Of a stretch of 64,000 nt of DNA, positions 8,219 to 17,004 are shown one piece after another. Position 1 is the stretch's first letter. The number at the start of each line of letters is the position of its first letter. A program made the position numbers and the translations under genes. The notes under the pieces are model-generated. The model saw nothing but the letters and a program-made list of their open reading frames with translations, did no database searches and was not told where the DNA came from. Origin of the DNA: Amycolatopsis cihanbeyliensis (GTDB lineage Bacteria > Actinomycetota > Actinomycetes > Mycobacteriales > Pseudonocardiaceae); NCBI RefSeq assembly GCF_006715045.1, contig NZ_VFML01000001.1, positions 5,366,001 to 5,430,000 of the forward strand, read 5' to 3'.

Positions 8219-9417
8219 TGGCCGTGATCGTCATCGCCGGCGGCGGGATCGGTGGGCTGGCGACCGCGCTGGCCGTTGCCGCGGGCGGGCATCGCGCGGT
8301 GGTGCTGGAACGCGCCGACCGGTTCGCCGAGATCGGCGCCGGAATACAGTTGGCCCCCAACGGTTTGGACGCACTGGACGCGCTGGGCGTCGGTGCCGAG
8401 GTGCGCGGGTCCGCGGTGCACATGGACGAGTTACGGTTCATGGACGGGGTGACCGGGGAGCATGTGACCAGCCTCGAGCTCACCGCGGACTACCGGCGCC
8501 GCTTCGCGGGCCCCTATGTGGTCGTGCACCGCGCGGAGCTGCATCAGGTGTTGCTGGACGCCTGCCTCGCGGCCGAGTCCGTGGATCTGGTCGCGGGTGC
8601 CACGGTGACCGGGTACGAGCAGGATGAGCGTGGCGCCACCGTGGCGCTCGCGGACGGCAGGCGGATCACCGGCGCCGCGGTGATCGGGGCGGACGGAATT
8701 CACTCGGCGATCCGTCGCCAGCTCGTGGCGGACGGCGAGCCGCGCGTGTCGGGTATCACGGTGTACCGCGCGGTCATCCCGATGGAACGCGTGCCGGACC
8801 GCCTGCGGTTCGCGCGATCCGTCGTCTGGTGGGCCGGTCCCGGCTGCCATTTCGTGCACTACCCGATCGCGGGCGGCCGGTACCTCAACCTGGCGGCGAG
8901 CAGCGACGACGGTTCCACCGAGGCCTTCGCCGGCGTGCCGGTGCGCAAGGAAAGGGTGCGGCGGGAGTTCACCGCACTGGGCGCCGCGCCGCGGGAGCTG
9001 CTCGAACTCGGCGACGACTGGAAAACCTGGATGCTCGTGGACCGCGACCCTGTTCTACAGTGGACGGAAGGAAGGGTGGCGTTGCTCGGCGACGCCGCGC
9101 ACCCGATGCTGCACTACGCGGCGCAGGGCGCGTGCCAGGCACTGGAGGACGCCGTGGTGCTCGGCGCGTTGCTCGAGGGAACCACGAACTCCGCCATCCC
9201 GGGGCGCCTGACCGCCTATGTGCGCCTGCGCCGCGAGCGCACCGCGCGGATCCAGCGCATCGCACGGGACAGCACCCGGCTGTGGCATCCCGCGGGGGCC
9301 GCCGCCACGGCGCGCAACGCGATGCTGGCCGCGCTGTCGCCCGAACAGCTGCGGGACCACGTCGCCTGGATGCACGGTTTCCGGGTCGCCCAGCCGGGCA
9401 AGGAGGTGGCGGCATGA
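8218..9417 (+). CDS. FAD-dependent aromatic-ring hydroxylase (salicylate hydroxylase-like)
   Basis: This is a class A flavoprotein monooxygenase (399 aa). The dinucleotide-binding motif GGGIGG lies at residues 8-13, the DG motif GADGIHSAIR in the middle, and the FAD-ribityl GD motif GDAAHPMLHYAAQGACQALED near residue 290. The family hydroxylates aromatic or related rings with NAD(P)H and oxygen. ATG 8218 overlaps the stop of the ligase gene, so translation is coupled. The gene ends in ATGA, which also opens a short 58-codon frame. Together with the ligase and SRPBCC protein it suggests oxidation of an aromatic intermediate. The family is firm and the substrate unknown. Confidence 0.9.
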   Translation: MAVIVIAGGGIGGLATALAVAAGGHRAVVLERADRFAEIGAGIQLAPNGLDALDALGVGAEVRGSAVHMDELRFMDGVTGEHVTSLELTADYRRRFAGPYVVVHRAELHQVLLDACLAAESVDLVAGATVTGYEQDERGATVALADGRRITGAAVIGADGIHSAIRRQLVADGEPRVSGITVYRAVIPMERVPDRLRFARSVVWWAGPGCHFVHYPIAGGRYLNLAASSDDGSTEAFAGVPVRKERVRREFTALGAAPRELLELGDDWKTWMLVDRDPVLQWTEGRVALLGDAAHPMLHYAAQGACQALEDAVVLGALLEGTTNSAIPGRLTAYVRLRRERTARIQRIARDSTRLWHPAGAAATARNAMLAALSPEQLRDHVAWMHGFRVAQPGKEVAA

Positions 9418-9590
9418 CACCCCTTGTGTCAACTCGCGGTAGTCACGGTGACCGCGGAGCGCGCCTTTGGCCGGAGGCCCCGCTGTCGGGGCGGCGGGGC
9501 GCGTGTTCTGGTGGCCATGCGCTGGGTCGTGCGGGGCGTCCCGTCGACACGATCGCGGACGCGCGCGGGGCCGCGGAGGAGCGAGCATGA
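9414..9590 (+). CDS. Possible 58-aa coupled small protein or intercistronic spacer
   Basis: An ATG overlaps the hydroxylase stop (ATGA at 9414-9417) and its frame stays open for 58 codons until a TGA that overlaps the next ATG (ATGA at 9587-9590). The frame therefore fills the gap exactly with 4-bp overlaps at both ends. The predicted peptide is basic, rich in Gly, Arg and Ala, and has no recognisable domain or membrane segment. The DNA also folds (GCCCCG-ctgt-CGGGGC at 9477-9492), so it may act as a spacer or attenuator. I do not recognise a family. Confidence 0.3.
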   Translation: MTPLVSTRGSHGDRGARLWPEAPLSGRRGACSGGHALGRAGRPVDTIADARGAAEERA

Positions 9591-11539
9591 CAGGGCAGCG
9601 CATCGAGATCGGCATCGTCGGCGCGGGCCCGCGCGGGCTTTCCGTGCTGGAGCGGCTGTGCGCCAACGAACGCGTCATCGCCACGCACGGCGACGTGATC
9701 ATCCACGTGGTGGACCCGGCCGCGGCGGGCGCGGGCGCGGTGTGGCGCTGGGACCAGTCCCGCCAGCTCCTGATGAACACGGTGGCCGCGCAGATCACCG
9801 TGTACACCGATGCGAGTTCCCACATCGCCGGGCCGATCGAGCCCGGTCCCAGCCTGTACGAGTGGGCACGGTCGTTGGCCCTGCTCGGCGGGCCGGGAGA
9901 CTACGACGAGGAGACACTGGCCGAGGCGCGTGCACTGGGTCCGGACAGCTACCCGACCCGGGCCTTCTACGGCCGGTACCTGCACGATGCCTTCCAGCAG
10001 GTGGTGAGCAGGGCTCCGGCCCACGTCCAGGTTCGGGTGTACCGGTCGAGGGCGGTCGCGCTCGCGGACACCCACGGCGTGCCCGGCGGGCCGCAGGGTG
10101 TCCGGCTGGCGGACGGCACGAGGCTGCACGGGCTCGACGCCGTGGTGCTGGCGCTCGGTCACGTGCCGGCCAAGCTGTCGGCACGGGAGGCGCGGACGGC
10201 GAGCCTCGCCCGCATCCACCACCTGACCTATCTCACCCCGGCGAACCCGGCGGACCTGGATCTCGAGGGGATCCGGCCGGGAGAGAACGTGCTGCTGCGC
10301 GGGCTCGGGCTGAACTTCTTCGACCACATGGCGTTGTTCACCACCGGCAGGGGCGGGCGGTTCGAGCGCGGGAACGAGGGGCTGGTGTACCGGGCTTCCG
10401 GCAGGGAACCCGCGCTGTACGCCAGCTCCCGGCGCGGGGTGCCGTACCACGCGCGCGGCGAGAACCAGAAGGGCGCGTACGGCAGGTACCTCCCGAGGTT
10501 GCTGACGCCGGAGCACGTCACGAGCCTGCGTTCGCGGTCCACCCCGGTGCGGTTCGCCGAGGACCTCTGGCCGTTGATCGCCCGCGAGGTGGAGAGTGTC
10601 TACTACGCGGCGCTGCTGGAGGAGCCCGAGCGTGCGGCGTTCCGCACGGCCTACCTCGCGGGCGAGGACTCGGCGCTCGACCGGTACGGCATCGGGCCGG
10701 ACCGGCGCTGGGACTGGGAGAAGATCGCGCAGCCCTGCCGGAACCGGACGTTCACCGGCCGCGCGGATTTTCATCGCTGGCTGGTGGGCCACCTCGCCGA
10801 GGACGTCGCGGCGGCGCGACAGGGCAATGTGGACGGTCCAGTGAAGGCCGCGCTGGACGTGTTACGCGACCTGCGCAACGAGATCAGGCTCGCGGTGGAC
10901 CACGGTGGCCTGGATGGCAACTCGCACCGCGACGACCTCGAGGGCTGGTACACCCCGCTCAACGCGTTCCTTTCGATCGGCCCGCCCGCTTCCCGGATCG
11001 AGGAGATGATCGCGCTGATCGAGGCCGGGGTGCTGACCGTGACCGGACCGGGCACGGTGATCTGCCTGGACGTCGCCGACTCCGCGTTCGTGGCCGCCTC
11101 CACCGTCGTGCCCGGCCCGCCGGTGCGGGCGCGGGTGCTGATCGAGGCGCGCCTGCCCGAGCCGGACCTGCGGCGAACCGAGGACCCACTGCTCGAGCAC
11201 CTGCTCAGCACCGATCAGGCGGCCCCGTACCGCATCGCCGGTACCCACGACACCAGCTATGAGACCGGTGGCCTTGCCGTCACGGAGCGGCCGTACCGGA
11301 TGATCGACGGGCGCGGGCAGGCGCATCCACGCCGGTTCGCCTACGGGGTACCCACCGAGTCGGTGCACTGGGTCACCGCCGCGGGCATCCGTCCCGGGGT
11401 CGACTCGGTGACGCTCGGCGACTCCGACGCGATCGCCAGGGCCGTACTGGCGCTTCCGCCCGCCTCGCAGGTACCGGAGACGGTGCGGCGGGTGCAGCAA
11501 CCGGACGTCGCCATCGAGCTGACCGGCATCATCGTCTGA
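9587..11539 (+). CDS. Large FAD/NAD(P)-binding protein (NAD_binding_9 type)
   Basis: The protein (650 aa) begins with a clear dinucleotide-binding fold, GIVGAGPRGLSVLERL at residues 8-23, followed by VDPAAAGAGAVWRW and the NTVAAQITVYTD segment typical of the FAD-NAD(P)-binding group PF13454. A second nucleotide-binding region is suggested by VVLALGHVPAKL. These proteins are widespread in actinobacterial biosynthetic loci, but their reactions are largely uncharacterised. I start it at ATG 9587 because GGAGGAG precedes it; longer in-frame starts extend into the spacer. It closes the operon that begins at 6079. An N-hydroxylase-like or other flavin oxidation is possible, not shown. Confidence 0.75.
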   Translation: MTGQRIEIGIVGAGPRGLSVLERLCANERVIATHGDVIIHVVDPAAAGAGAVWRWDQSRQLLMNTVAAQITVYTDASSHIAGPIEPGPSLYEWARSLALLGGPGDYDEETLAEARALGPDSYPTRAFYGRYLHDAFQQVVSRAPAHVQVRVYRSRAVALADTHGVPGGPQGVRLADGTRLHGLDAVVLALGHVPAKLSAREARTASLARIHHLTYLTPANPADLDLEGIRPGENVLLRGLGLNFFDHMALFTTGRGGRFERGNEGLVYRASGREPALYASSRRGVPYHARGENQKGAYGRYLPRLLTPEHVTSLRSRSTPVRFAEDLWPLIAREVESVYYAALLEEPERAAFRTAYLAGEDSALDRYGIGPDRRWDWEKIAQPCRNRTFTGRADFHRWLVGHLAEDVAAARQGNVDGPVKAALDVLRDLRNEIRLAVDHGGLDGNSHRDDLEGWYTPLNAFLSIGPPASRIEEMIALIEAGVLTVTGPGTVICLDVADSAFVAASTVVPGPPVRARVLIEARLPEPDLRRTEDPLLEHLLSTDQAAPYRIAGTHDTSYETGGLAVTERPYRMIDGRGQAHPRRFAYGVPTESVHWVTAAGIRPGVDSVTLGDSDAIARAVLALPPASQVPETVRRVQQPDVAIELTGIIV

Positions 11540-11690
11540 CCCGGTCCGGTGCTTCCCGTGGTTGCGCGGGCCTGCCGCCCACGGGCGTCCACGGCGAGCC
11601 GGCCAGCAGCGCACGCAACCGCAAGCCGCCGATGTGCACCGGCCCGCCGTCGGCGAGCACCCGCAGCGGGCCCAGTACGCCGATCCGCAT
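11529..11690 (-). pseudogene. N-terminal remnant of a SARP/AfsR-type regulator
   Basis: The leftward frame opens with MRIGVLGPLRVLADG and continues GGLRLRALLAG, the hallmark start of the winged-helix domain of SARP/AfsR/BTAD activators that control antibiotic clusters. After about 30 residues the similarity ends and the frame closes at 53 codons, so the rest of the activator is missing. The remnant lies at the distal end of the tailoring operon and overlaps its last codons. It indicates a lost pathway-specific regulator and a rearranged cluster edge. Confidence 0.6.
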
Positions 11691-11788
11691 GCCGTCGCTC
11701 TGCCACCGCCGGTGCGGCGGGCCTCGGCAACCAGCGTGGGACCTGCCGGGGTCGGTTGACACCCGCTGATTCCCCGCTGGCTTCGTAG

Positions 11789-11803
11789 GTATACGGCGTA
11801 CAC
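11789..11803. promoter_or_regulatory. Near-palindrome GTATACGGCGTACAC, TetR-type operator candidate
   Basis: The 15-bp site (GTrTACG-s-CGTAyAC) is 17 bp upstream of the redoxin-like gene start. The TAC...GTA core resembles operators of TetR-family repressors. No TetR gene lies beside it. Confidence 0.4.
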
Positions 11804-11820
11804 TCAAGGTGGGAGACGCG

Positions 11821-12378
11821 ATGGGCGTGCACGAGGGGATCGGCTCCGTTGTGGCCGCACGGGAGCTCACCAGCGTGTCGGGTGCCCCGGTTCCCGTCCC
11901 GGACCCGCGAGACCTGGTCCACCTGCAGTTTCGCCGGTTCGCGGGCTGCCCCGTCTGCAACCTGCACCTGCGGTCGGTGGTCCGGCGGCATGCCGAGATC
12001 GAGGCGGCGGGCGTACGCGAGGTCGTCGTGTTCCACTCCCCGGCCGGCGAGCTACTCGAGCATGTGACCGATCTCCCGTTCGCGGTCGTTGCCGACCCGG
12101 ACAAGCGGCTCTACCGGGAGTTCGGTGTGGAATCGGCGCCCCGCTCACTGGCGCACCCGAAGGCATGGCCGATGATCGCCGCGGCTGTGCTGCGCAGCGG
12201 GTGGGCCATCCTCAGCGGCCGGGAACGCGGGCCCGCGGCCGCCCCGCACGGCGGGCGGTTCGGTCTCCCCGCCGAGTTCCTGATCGCGGGCGACGGGACC
12301 GTGCTCGCCCGCAAGTACGGCGAACACGTGTACGACCAGTGGTCGGTCGACGAACTACTGCGATTCGCGGCCCGGTAG
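11821..12378 (+). CDS. Peroxiredoxin-like (AhpC/TSA-2 type) thiol protein
   Basis: This is a thioredoxin-fold protein (185 aa) with a CPVC motif at Cys43-Cys46, followed by VVVFHSPAGEL and FAVVADPDKRLYREFGV, the strand-helix pattern of the AhpC/TSA redoxins. The family reduces peroxides or disulfides in the cytoplasm; no signal peptide or membrane helix is visible. ATG 11821 is preferred because GGTGGGAG precedes it; GTG 11809 would add four residues. A TetR-like palindrome stands immediately upstream, suggesting its own regulated promoter. It may be an oxidative-stress gene unrelated to the tailoring operon. Confidence 0.75.
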   Translation: MGVHEGIGSVVAARELTSVSGAPVPVPDPRDLVHLQFRRFAGCPVCNLHLRSVVRRHAEIEAAGVREVVVFHSPAGELLEHVTDLPFAVVADPDKRLYREFGVESAPRSLAHPKAWPMIAAAVLRSGWAILSGRERGPAAAPHGGRFGLPAEFLIAGDGTVLARKYGEHVYDQWSVDELLRFAAR

Positions 12379-12525
12379 GCGCGACCGAGCGATACAGCCC
12401 ACGCCATGCCCCGGCCACGCACCCTCACGCACGCCCGTATCGCCACCGCGGCGGCCTCGACGCGGTGCTCCGCGGGCTCGCGGAGTTCGCCCGCTCGCCA
12501 GGTTCTGACGAACTCGGTCAGGGGC

Positions 12526-13317
12526 TCAGGGCAGGGGGTAACGCTCGAGATCGGTGACGCGTTCCAGCTCAACGGACTCGATCGGGAAGTCGCGGGCCTG
12601 CAGGATCAGCAGGAAGCCGTCCAGCTCGGCCAGCGCGGCCCAGTGGCGCCCGCCCGCCAGCCACTCGAAGGTGACCGGCCTGGCCTCCACCGAGACGGTG
12701 ACCGTAGACCAGTCCGGGAGGGGTTCCTCGGCGGCGGTGGCCATGGCGTCCAGCCATAGCTGCTCGGCGAGCTCGTCCTTGGTCGCCTCGGTGAGGTGCT
12801 TGTGCCGGACCTCCACGTGCAGCCGTGGACCGTCCTCCGCGCCGGGCTCGCCGTGCCCGAGACCGAGCGCGACCGCGGAACCGGCGCTCGCCCAGCCCGC
12901 GATGTAGCGATCACCCGGCCAATGGGGTGGCAGCCCGTACAGCGCGAAGGGCGCACTCCTGAACCGTTCCAGCGTCAGGTGGCGCTGCCGCTCGTGGGCG
13001 CGCCGGGGACTGAGCACCCACAGCCACTCCTCGGCCAGCGGCACGCCGGTGCGATCGGGGCCCCAGAACGCGGTGGAGAGAAAGAACACAGCCACCGCCG
13101 CCACGAAGCCCGCGGCGAACAGCCACCACGGCCAGTCGAACAGCAACTGCGTGCCGAGACCCAGTGCCGATCCGACAGCGGCGGCCAGCAGGTAGAGGCC
13201 GGGTGAGGGGATCAGCCTGCGTCGCCTGCGCACCACCTGCACCAGCCGGGCGGGAGCCGACCAGGCGCTCTGGCCGACCGGACGCAGCAAGACGAAGCGC
13301 CCGTAGCTCGTCTCCAT
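12526..13317 (-). CDS. Conserved membrane protein of unknown function
   Basis: The 263-aa product has a short basic N-terminus (VVRRRRRL), two adjacent hydrophobic segments at about residues 40-80 (GLYLLAAAVGSALGLG and WWLFAAGFVAAVAVFF), and a soluble C-terminal region of about 170 residues with alternating charged strands. There is no signal-peptidase site, enzyme motif or recognised domain. The hairpin topology places most of the protein on the cytoplasmic side. It converges with the redoxin gene and stands alone. I do not recognise a named family. Confidence 0.7.
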   Translation of the reverse strand: METSYGRFVLLRPVGQSAWSAPARLVQVVRRRRRLIPSPGLYLLAAAVGSALGLGTQLLFDWPWWLFAAGFVAAVAVFFLSTAFWGPDRTGVPLAEEWLWVLSPRRAHERQRHLTLERFRSAPFALYGLPPHWPGDRYIAGWASAGSAVALGLGHGEPGAEDGPRLHVEVRHKHLTEATKDELAEQLWLDAMATAAEEPLPDWSTVTVSVEARPVTFEWLAGGRHWAALAELDGFLLILQARDFPIESVELERVTDLERYPLP

Positions 13318-13347
13318 ACCTCCAGTGTCTCACCTCGATCTCACATA

Positions 13348-13364
13348 CAACCGCTTGGCGGTTG
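13348..13364. repeat. Perfect palindrome CAACCGC-TTG-GCGGTTG
   Basis: Seven-base arms surround a 3-base centre. A related site with shorter arms (CAAC...GTTG, 13606-13619) follows about 260 bp downstream, both preceded by ATA. The site lies 31 bp upstream of the leftward membrane-protein gene start and far upstream of the betaine operon. Confidence 0.5.
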
Positions 13365-13756
13365 CGGACGGCAGTCAAGACGAGACGACTGCAGGTGTCC
13401 GCGTTGACCACTCTGTGAACTCGGGTGGAGTGATGCCGTCAAGCGCGCGGGCTAAGAATCAGGCCGAATATCCACCCAGGGTAACATTGAGTGTTGATCG
13501 CTAGGCCAAACGGGTGACGATCGTCCAGTGCGTGCGGTAATGTGCGTTTCGGGTGTCGGGCGCCGGCCGGGAGCGGCGGTCGCAGCGCGACTACCTCGCT
13601 GTATACAACTTGCCGGTTGCCTCTTCGGCCGTGTGCGCGGTGCGCCCACGGGTGCGGATCGTGGCGGCTCGGGCTATACAACGGGTGAAACCGCACGTCA
13701 CGCCATCGACCCATTGCTATCTGGCGCTTTCCTCCATAGGTTGAGTGCAGGCGGTT

Positions 13757-13786
13757 TTGCGGTCGGTCAGCGCCGACCTGCCGCAA
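13757..13786 (+). promoter_or_regulatory. Leader stem-loop upstream of the betaine operon
   Basis: TTGC-GGTCGG, a 6-base loop, CCGACC, a 4-base bulge and GCAA form a 10-bp stem. It lies about 210 bases before the methyltransferase start and may be part of a transcript leader. Confidence 0.4.
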
Positions 13787-13994
13787 GGCTGCCCCGGTCG
13801 GGGTGAAGAGACGAGTTCGACGACTCGGCGGTTGAGCGCGCGCCAGGCGCGGCTGTGCTGCGATTCACCGGATCCGGGTCGCGACGCTACGCGCATTCCT
13901 GGACGGATTTCGGTGGATCATGTTGCTCTGACCACATGGCGGTGCGCGGCGTACCGGTCTTTGTGTATCCGGCCGACCCCTGGAGGAAAACGTA

Positions 13995-15716
13995 ATGAAC
14001 GAAACGACGCCCAGCGGAACGGACGTGGTGATGGCTGAAAAGCCCGGTACCGGCGTCAATGGAGTCAATGGAGACGTCCAGGCTCACCCGGAACAGGAAT
14101 TTGGTGCAGATCCGTTACTCGTTCGAGACACGGACCACTACACCGACGAGTATGTTAAAGGGTTCGTTGATAAGTGGGACGATCTGATCGACTGGAAGAA
14201 GCGTTACGAAAGTGAGGGCCGCTTCTTCGTCGACCTGCTCAAGTCCCGCGGTGTGAAGTCCGTCCTGGATGTCGCCACGGGTACGGGGTTCCACTCGGTA
14301 CGGCTGATCGAGGAGGGCTTCGACACGGTCAGCGTCGACGGCAGCCCCGAGATGCTGGTGAAGGCCTTCGAGAACGGGCAGAACTACGGCGGTCACGTCC
14401 TGCGGGTCGTGCACGCCGACTGGCGGTGGCTCAACCGTGACGTGCACGGCGAGTTCGACGCGGTGATCTGCCTCGGCAACTCCTTCACCCACCTGTTCTC
14501 CGAGCGGGACCGGCGCAAGGCGCTGGCGGAGTTCTACGCCGTGCTCAAGCACGACGGCGTGCTGATCCTTGACCAGCGCAACTACGACGCGATCCTGGAC
14601 AACGGGTTCTCCAGCAAGCACACCTACTACTACTGCGGCGACTCGGTGAGCGCCGAACCGGAGTACGTGGACGACGGGCTGGCGCGCTTCCGCTACAGCT
14701 TCCCGGACAAGTCGCAGTACCACCTGAACATGTACCCGCTGCGCAAGGACTACACCCGTAGGTTGCTGCGCGAGGTGGGTTTCCAGCGGGTGGAGACCTA
14801 TGGTGACTTCCAGGACACCTTCGCCGCGGACGAGCCGGACTTCCTCGTTCACGTCGCGGAGAAGAACTACCTGAGGACCACCGACGACCGGCTGAACTAC
14901 TCCACTGCCGTCAACGTCGCGCGGGACTACTACAACTCCCAGGATGCGGACAACTTCTACTACAACATCTGGGGCGGCGAGGACATCCACGTCGGGCTGT
15001 ACGAGACCCCGGACGAGGAGATCGCGCCGGCGAGCCGCCGCACCGTGCAGCGGATGGCGAGCAAGTTGCAGATCGGCAAGGACAGCCACGTGCTGGATGT
15101 CGGCGCGGGCTACGGCGGTGCCGCCAGGTATCTGGCGAAGACCTACGGCTGCAAGGTGTCCTGCCTCAACCTCAGTGAGGTGGAGAACACCCGTAACCGG
15201 CAGATGAACGAGCAGCAGGGCCTGAGCCACCTCATCGATGTGGTGGACGGCTCGTTCGAGGACCTCCCGTTCGAGGACAACCAGTTCACCGTGGTCTGGT
15301 CGCAGGATGCGATGCTGCACAGCGGTGACCGGGTGCGGGTGCTGCAGGAGATCGTCCGGGTGCTCAAGCCACGGGGTGAGATCGTGTTCACCGACCCGAT
15401 GGCCGCGGACGGTTGCGACAAGTCCGCGCTTCGACCGATCCTCGACAGGCTGCACCTAGAATCCATGGGGTCGCCCGCGTTCTACCGGCGCGAACTGAAC
15501 CGGCTGGGCGTTGCCTCGATCGAGTTCGAGGATCACACTCAGCAGTTGTCGACCCACTATGGTCGTGTCCTGCAGGAAACGGAACGACGGGAGGCGGAAA
15601 TCGCCGACAACGTGAGTGTCGAATACATCACACGGATGAAGCTGGGCTTGCAGCACTGGGTCAACGGTGGCCAGGGAGGAAATCTCTCATGGGGAATCTT
15701 CTACGTGCGTGCCTGA
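13995..15716 (+). CDS. Fused glycine/sarcosine N-methyltransferase and dimethylglycine N-methyltransferase
   Basis: The 573-aa protein contains two complete SAM-dependent methyltransferase domains. The N-terminal one (motif I VLDVATGTGFHSVRL at about residue 90) matches GSMT, which methylates glycine to sarcosine and dimethylglycine. The C-terminal one (VLDVGAGYGGAARYL at about 366, with VVWSQDAMLHSGDR) matches SDMT, which completes glycine betaine. Single-chain GSMT-SDMT is known from Actinopolyspora halophila; halophilic proteobacteria use two proteins. Asp and Glu are abundant throughout. GGAGGAAAACGTA precedes the ATG. It opens the methyl-cycle operon, and each betaine consumes three SAM, which explains the neighbours. 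Product: compatible solute for osmotic stress. Confidence 0.92.
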   Translation: MNETTPSGTDVVMAEKPGTGVNGVNGDVQAHPEQEFGADPLLVRDTDHYTDEYVKGFVDKWDDLIDWKKRYESEGRFFVDLLKSRGVKSVLDVATGTGFHSVRLIEEGFDTVSVDGSPEMLVKAFENGQNYGGHVLRVVHADWRWLNRDVHGEFDAVICLGNSFTHLFSERDRRKALAEFYAVLKHDGVLILDQRNYDAILDNGFSSKHTYYYCGDSVSAEPEYVDDGLARFRYSFPDKSQYHLNMYPLRKDYTRRLLREVGFQRVETYGDFQDTFAADEPDFLVHVAEKNYLRTTDDRLNYSTAVNVARDYYNSQDADNFYYNIWGGEDIHVGLYETPDEEIAPASRRTVQRMASKLQIGKDSHVLDVGAGYGGAARYLAKTYGCKVSCLNLSEVENTRNRQMNEQQGLSHLIDVVDGSFEDLPFEDNQFTVVWSQDAMLHSGDRVRVLQEIVRVLKPRGEIVFTDPMAADGCDKSALRPILDRLHLESMGSPAFYRRELNRLGVASIEFEDHTQQLSTHYGRVLQETERREAEIADNVSVEYITRMKLGLQHWVNGGQGGNLSWGIFYVRA

Positions 15717-15766
15717 TTCGTGGTATTGATCGGTTCCGTCGCTTCTAGAAGTAAAGGGTAGAGACA

Positions 15767-16966
15767 TTGAGTACTAATCGCAGGCTGTTCACCAGCGAGT
15801 CGGTCACCGAGGGCCACCCGGACAAGATGTCCGACGCGATCAGCGACACCATCCTGGACGCGATGCTGGCCGCCGACCCGCGCAGCCGGGTCGCGGTCGA
15901 GACGCTGATCACCACGGGTCAGGTGCACATCGCGGGCGAGGTCACCACCGATGCCTACGTGGACGTCCCGGCGCTGGTCCGGGACAAGGTCCTGGATATC
16001 GGCTACGACTCCTCCGCGAAGGGCTTCGACGGCGCCTCCTGCGGGGTGAACGTCGCCATCGACGCACAGTCCCCGGACATCGCGCAGGGTGTGGACACCG
16101 CCTACGAGAGCAGGCTGGAGAACGCCCTCGACGACCTGGACAAGCAGGGTGCGGGCGACCAGGGCCTGATGTTCGGCTACGCCTCCACCGACACGCCGGA
16201 ACTGATGCCGCTGCCGATCGCGCTCGCCCACCGGCTCTCCCGCAGGCTGACCGAGGTCCGCAAGAACGGCACGGTCCCCTACCTGCGCCCGGACGGCAAG
16301 ACGCAGGTGACCATCGAGTACAACGGCGAGGAGCCGGTCCGGCTGGACACCGTGGTCATCTCCAGCCAGCACGCCGACGGCATCGACCTCGACTCCATGC
16401 TGGCCGTCGACCTGCGGGAGAAGGTCATCGCCCCGGAGCTGGAGTCCCTCGGCCTCGACGCCAAGGAGCCGAAGCTCCTGATCAACCCGACCGGCCGGTT
16501 CGTGGTCGGCGGGCCGATGGGTGACGCGGGTCTCACCGGCCGCAAGATCATCGTGGACACCTACGGCGGCATGGCCCGGCACGGTGGTGGCGCCTTCTCC
16601 GGCAAGGACCCCTCGAAGGTGGACCGTTCGGCCGCGTACGCGACCCGCTGGGTGGCCAAGAACGTGGTCGCCGCCGGGCTGGCCGAGCGCGTCGAGATCC
16701 AGGTCGCCTACGCGATCGGCAAGGCCGCCCCGGTCGGGCTGTTCGTGGAGACCTTCGGCACCGAGAAGGTCGCGCCGGAGAAGATCCAGAAGGCCCTCGA
16801 CGAGGTGTTCGACCTGCGTCCCGCCGCGATCATCCGGGACCTGGACCTGCTGCGCCCGATCTACGCGCAGACCGCCTCCTACGGCCACTTCGGTCGGGGC
16901 GACCTGGACCTGCCGTGGGAGCGCACCGACAAGGCCGCGGCGCTGAAGGACATCGCGACATCGTAA
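15767..16966 (+). CDS. metK: S-adenosylmethionine synthetase
   Basis: MetK condenses methionine and ATP to SAM, the methyl donor for the upstream methyltransferase. The 399-aa chain has the signature [16 protein letters not shown] at the N-terminus, [12 protein letters not shown] in the centre, and [19 protein letters not shown], which binds phosphates and metal. A TTG start is supported by AAAGGG eight bases upstream; no ATG or GTG gives the normal N-terminus. It lies 50 bases after the betaine methyltransferase gene. The genome may also carry a housekeeping copy; this one is embedded in the betaine operon. Confidence 0.96.
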   Translation: MSTNRRLFTSESVTEGHPDKMSDAISDTILDAMLAADPRSRVAVETLITTGQVHIAGEVTTDAYVDVPALVRDKVLDIGYDSSAKGFDGASCGVNVAIDAQSPDIAQGVDTAYESRLENALDDLDKQGAGDQGLMFGYASTDTPELMPLPIALAHRLSRRLTEVRKNGTVPYLRPDGKTQVTIEYNGEEPVRLDTVVISSQHADGIDLDSMLAVDLREKVIAPELESLGLDAKEPKLLINPTGRFVVGGPMGDAGLTGRKIIVDTYGGMARHGGGAFSGKDPSKVDRSAAYATRWVAKNVVAAGLAERVEIQVAYAIGKAAPVGLFVETFGTEKVAPEKIQKALDEVFDLRPAAIIRDLDLLRPIYAQTASYGHFGRGDLDLPWERTDKAAALKDIATS

Positions 16967-17004
16967 CGGGCACTACTGTGCCGGTAGATACCAATCCGAC
17001 CTCC

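Larger units (their letters stand above)
13318..13994 (+). promoter_or_regulatory. 677-bp upstream region of the betaine operon
   Basis: No convincing gene lies in this stretch. It contains three copies of an (A/T)ATACAAC motif near 13345, 13602 and 13675, a perfect 17-bp palindrome (13348-13364), and two hairpins close to the operon (13757-13786 and CCCCG-GT-CGGGG near 13791-13802). GGAGGAAAACGTA directly precedes the methyltransferase ATG. I searched by eye for the conserved cores of SAM, SAH and glycine riboswitches and did not find one. The region most likely holds osmotic-stress-responsive promoter and leader elements. Confidence 0.5.

Noticed and set aside
13740..13994. A SAM, SAH or glycine riboswitch before the betaine operon
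   Set aside because: The conserved cores of these aptamers could not be found; only generic hairpins are present.
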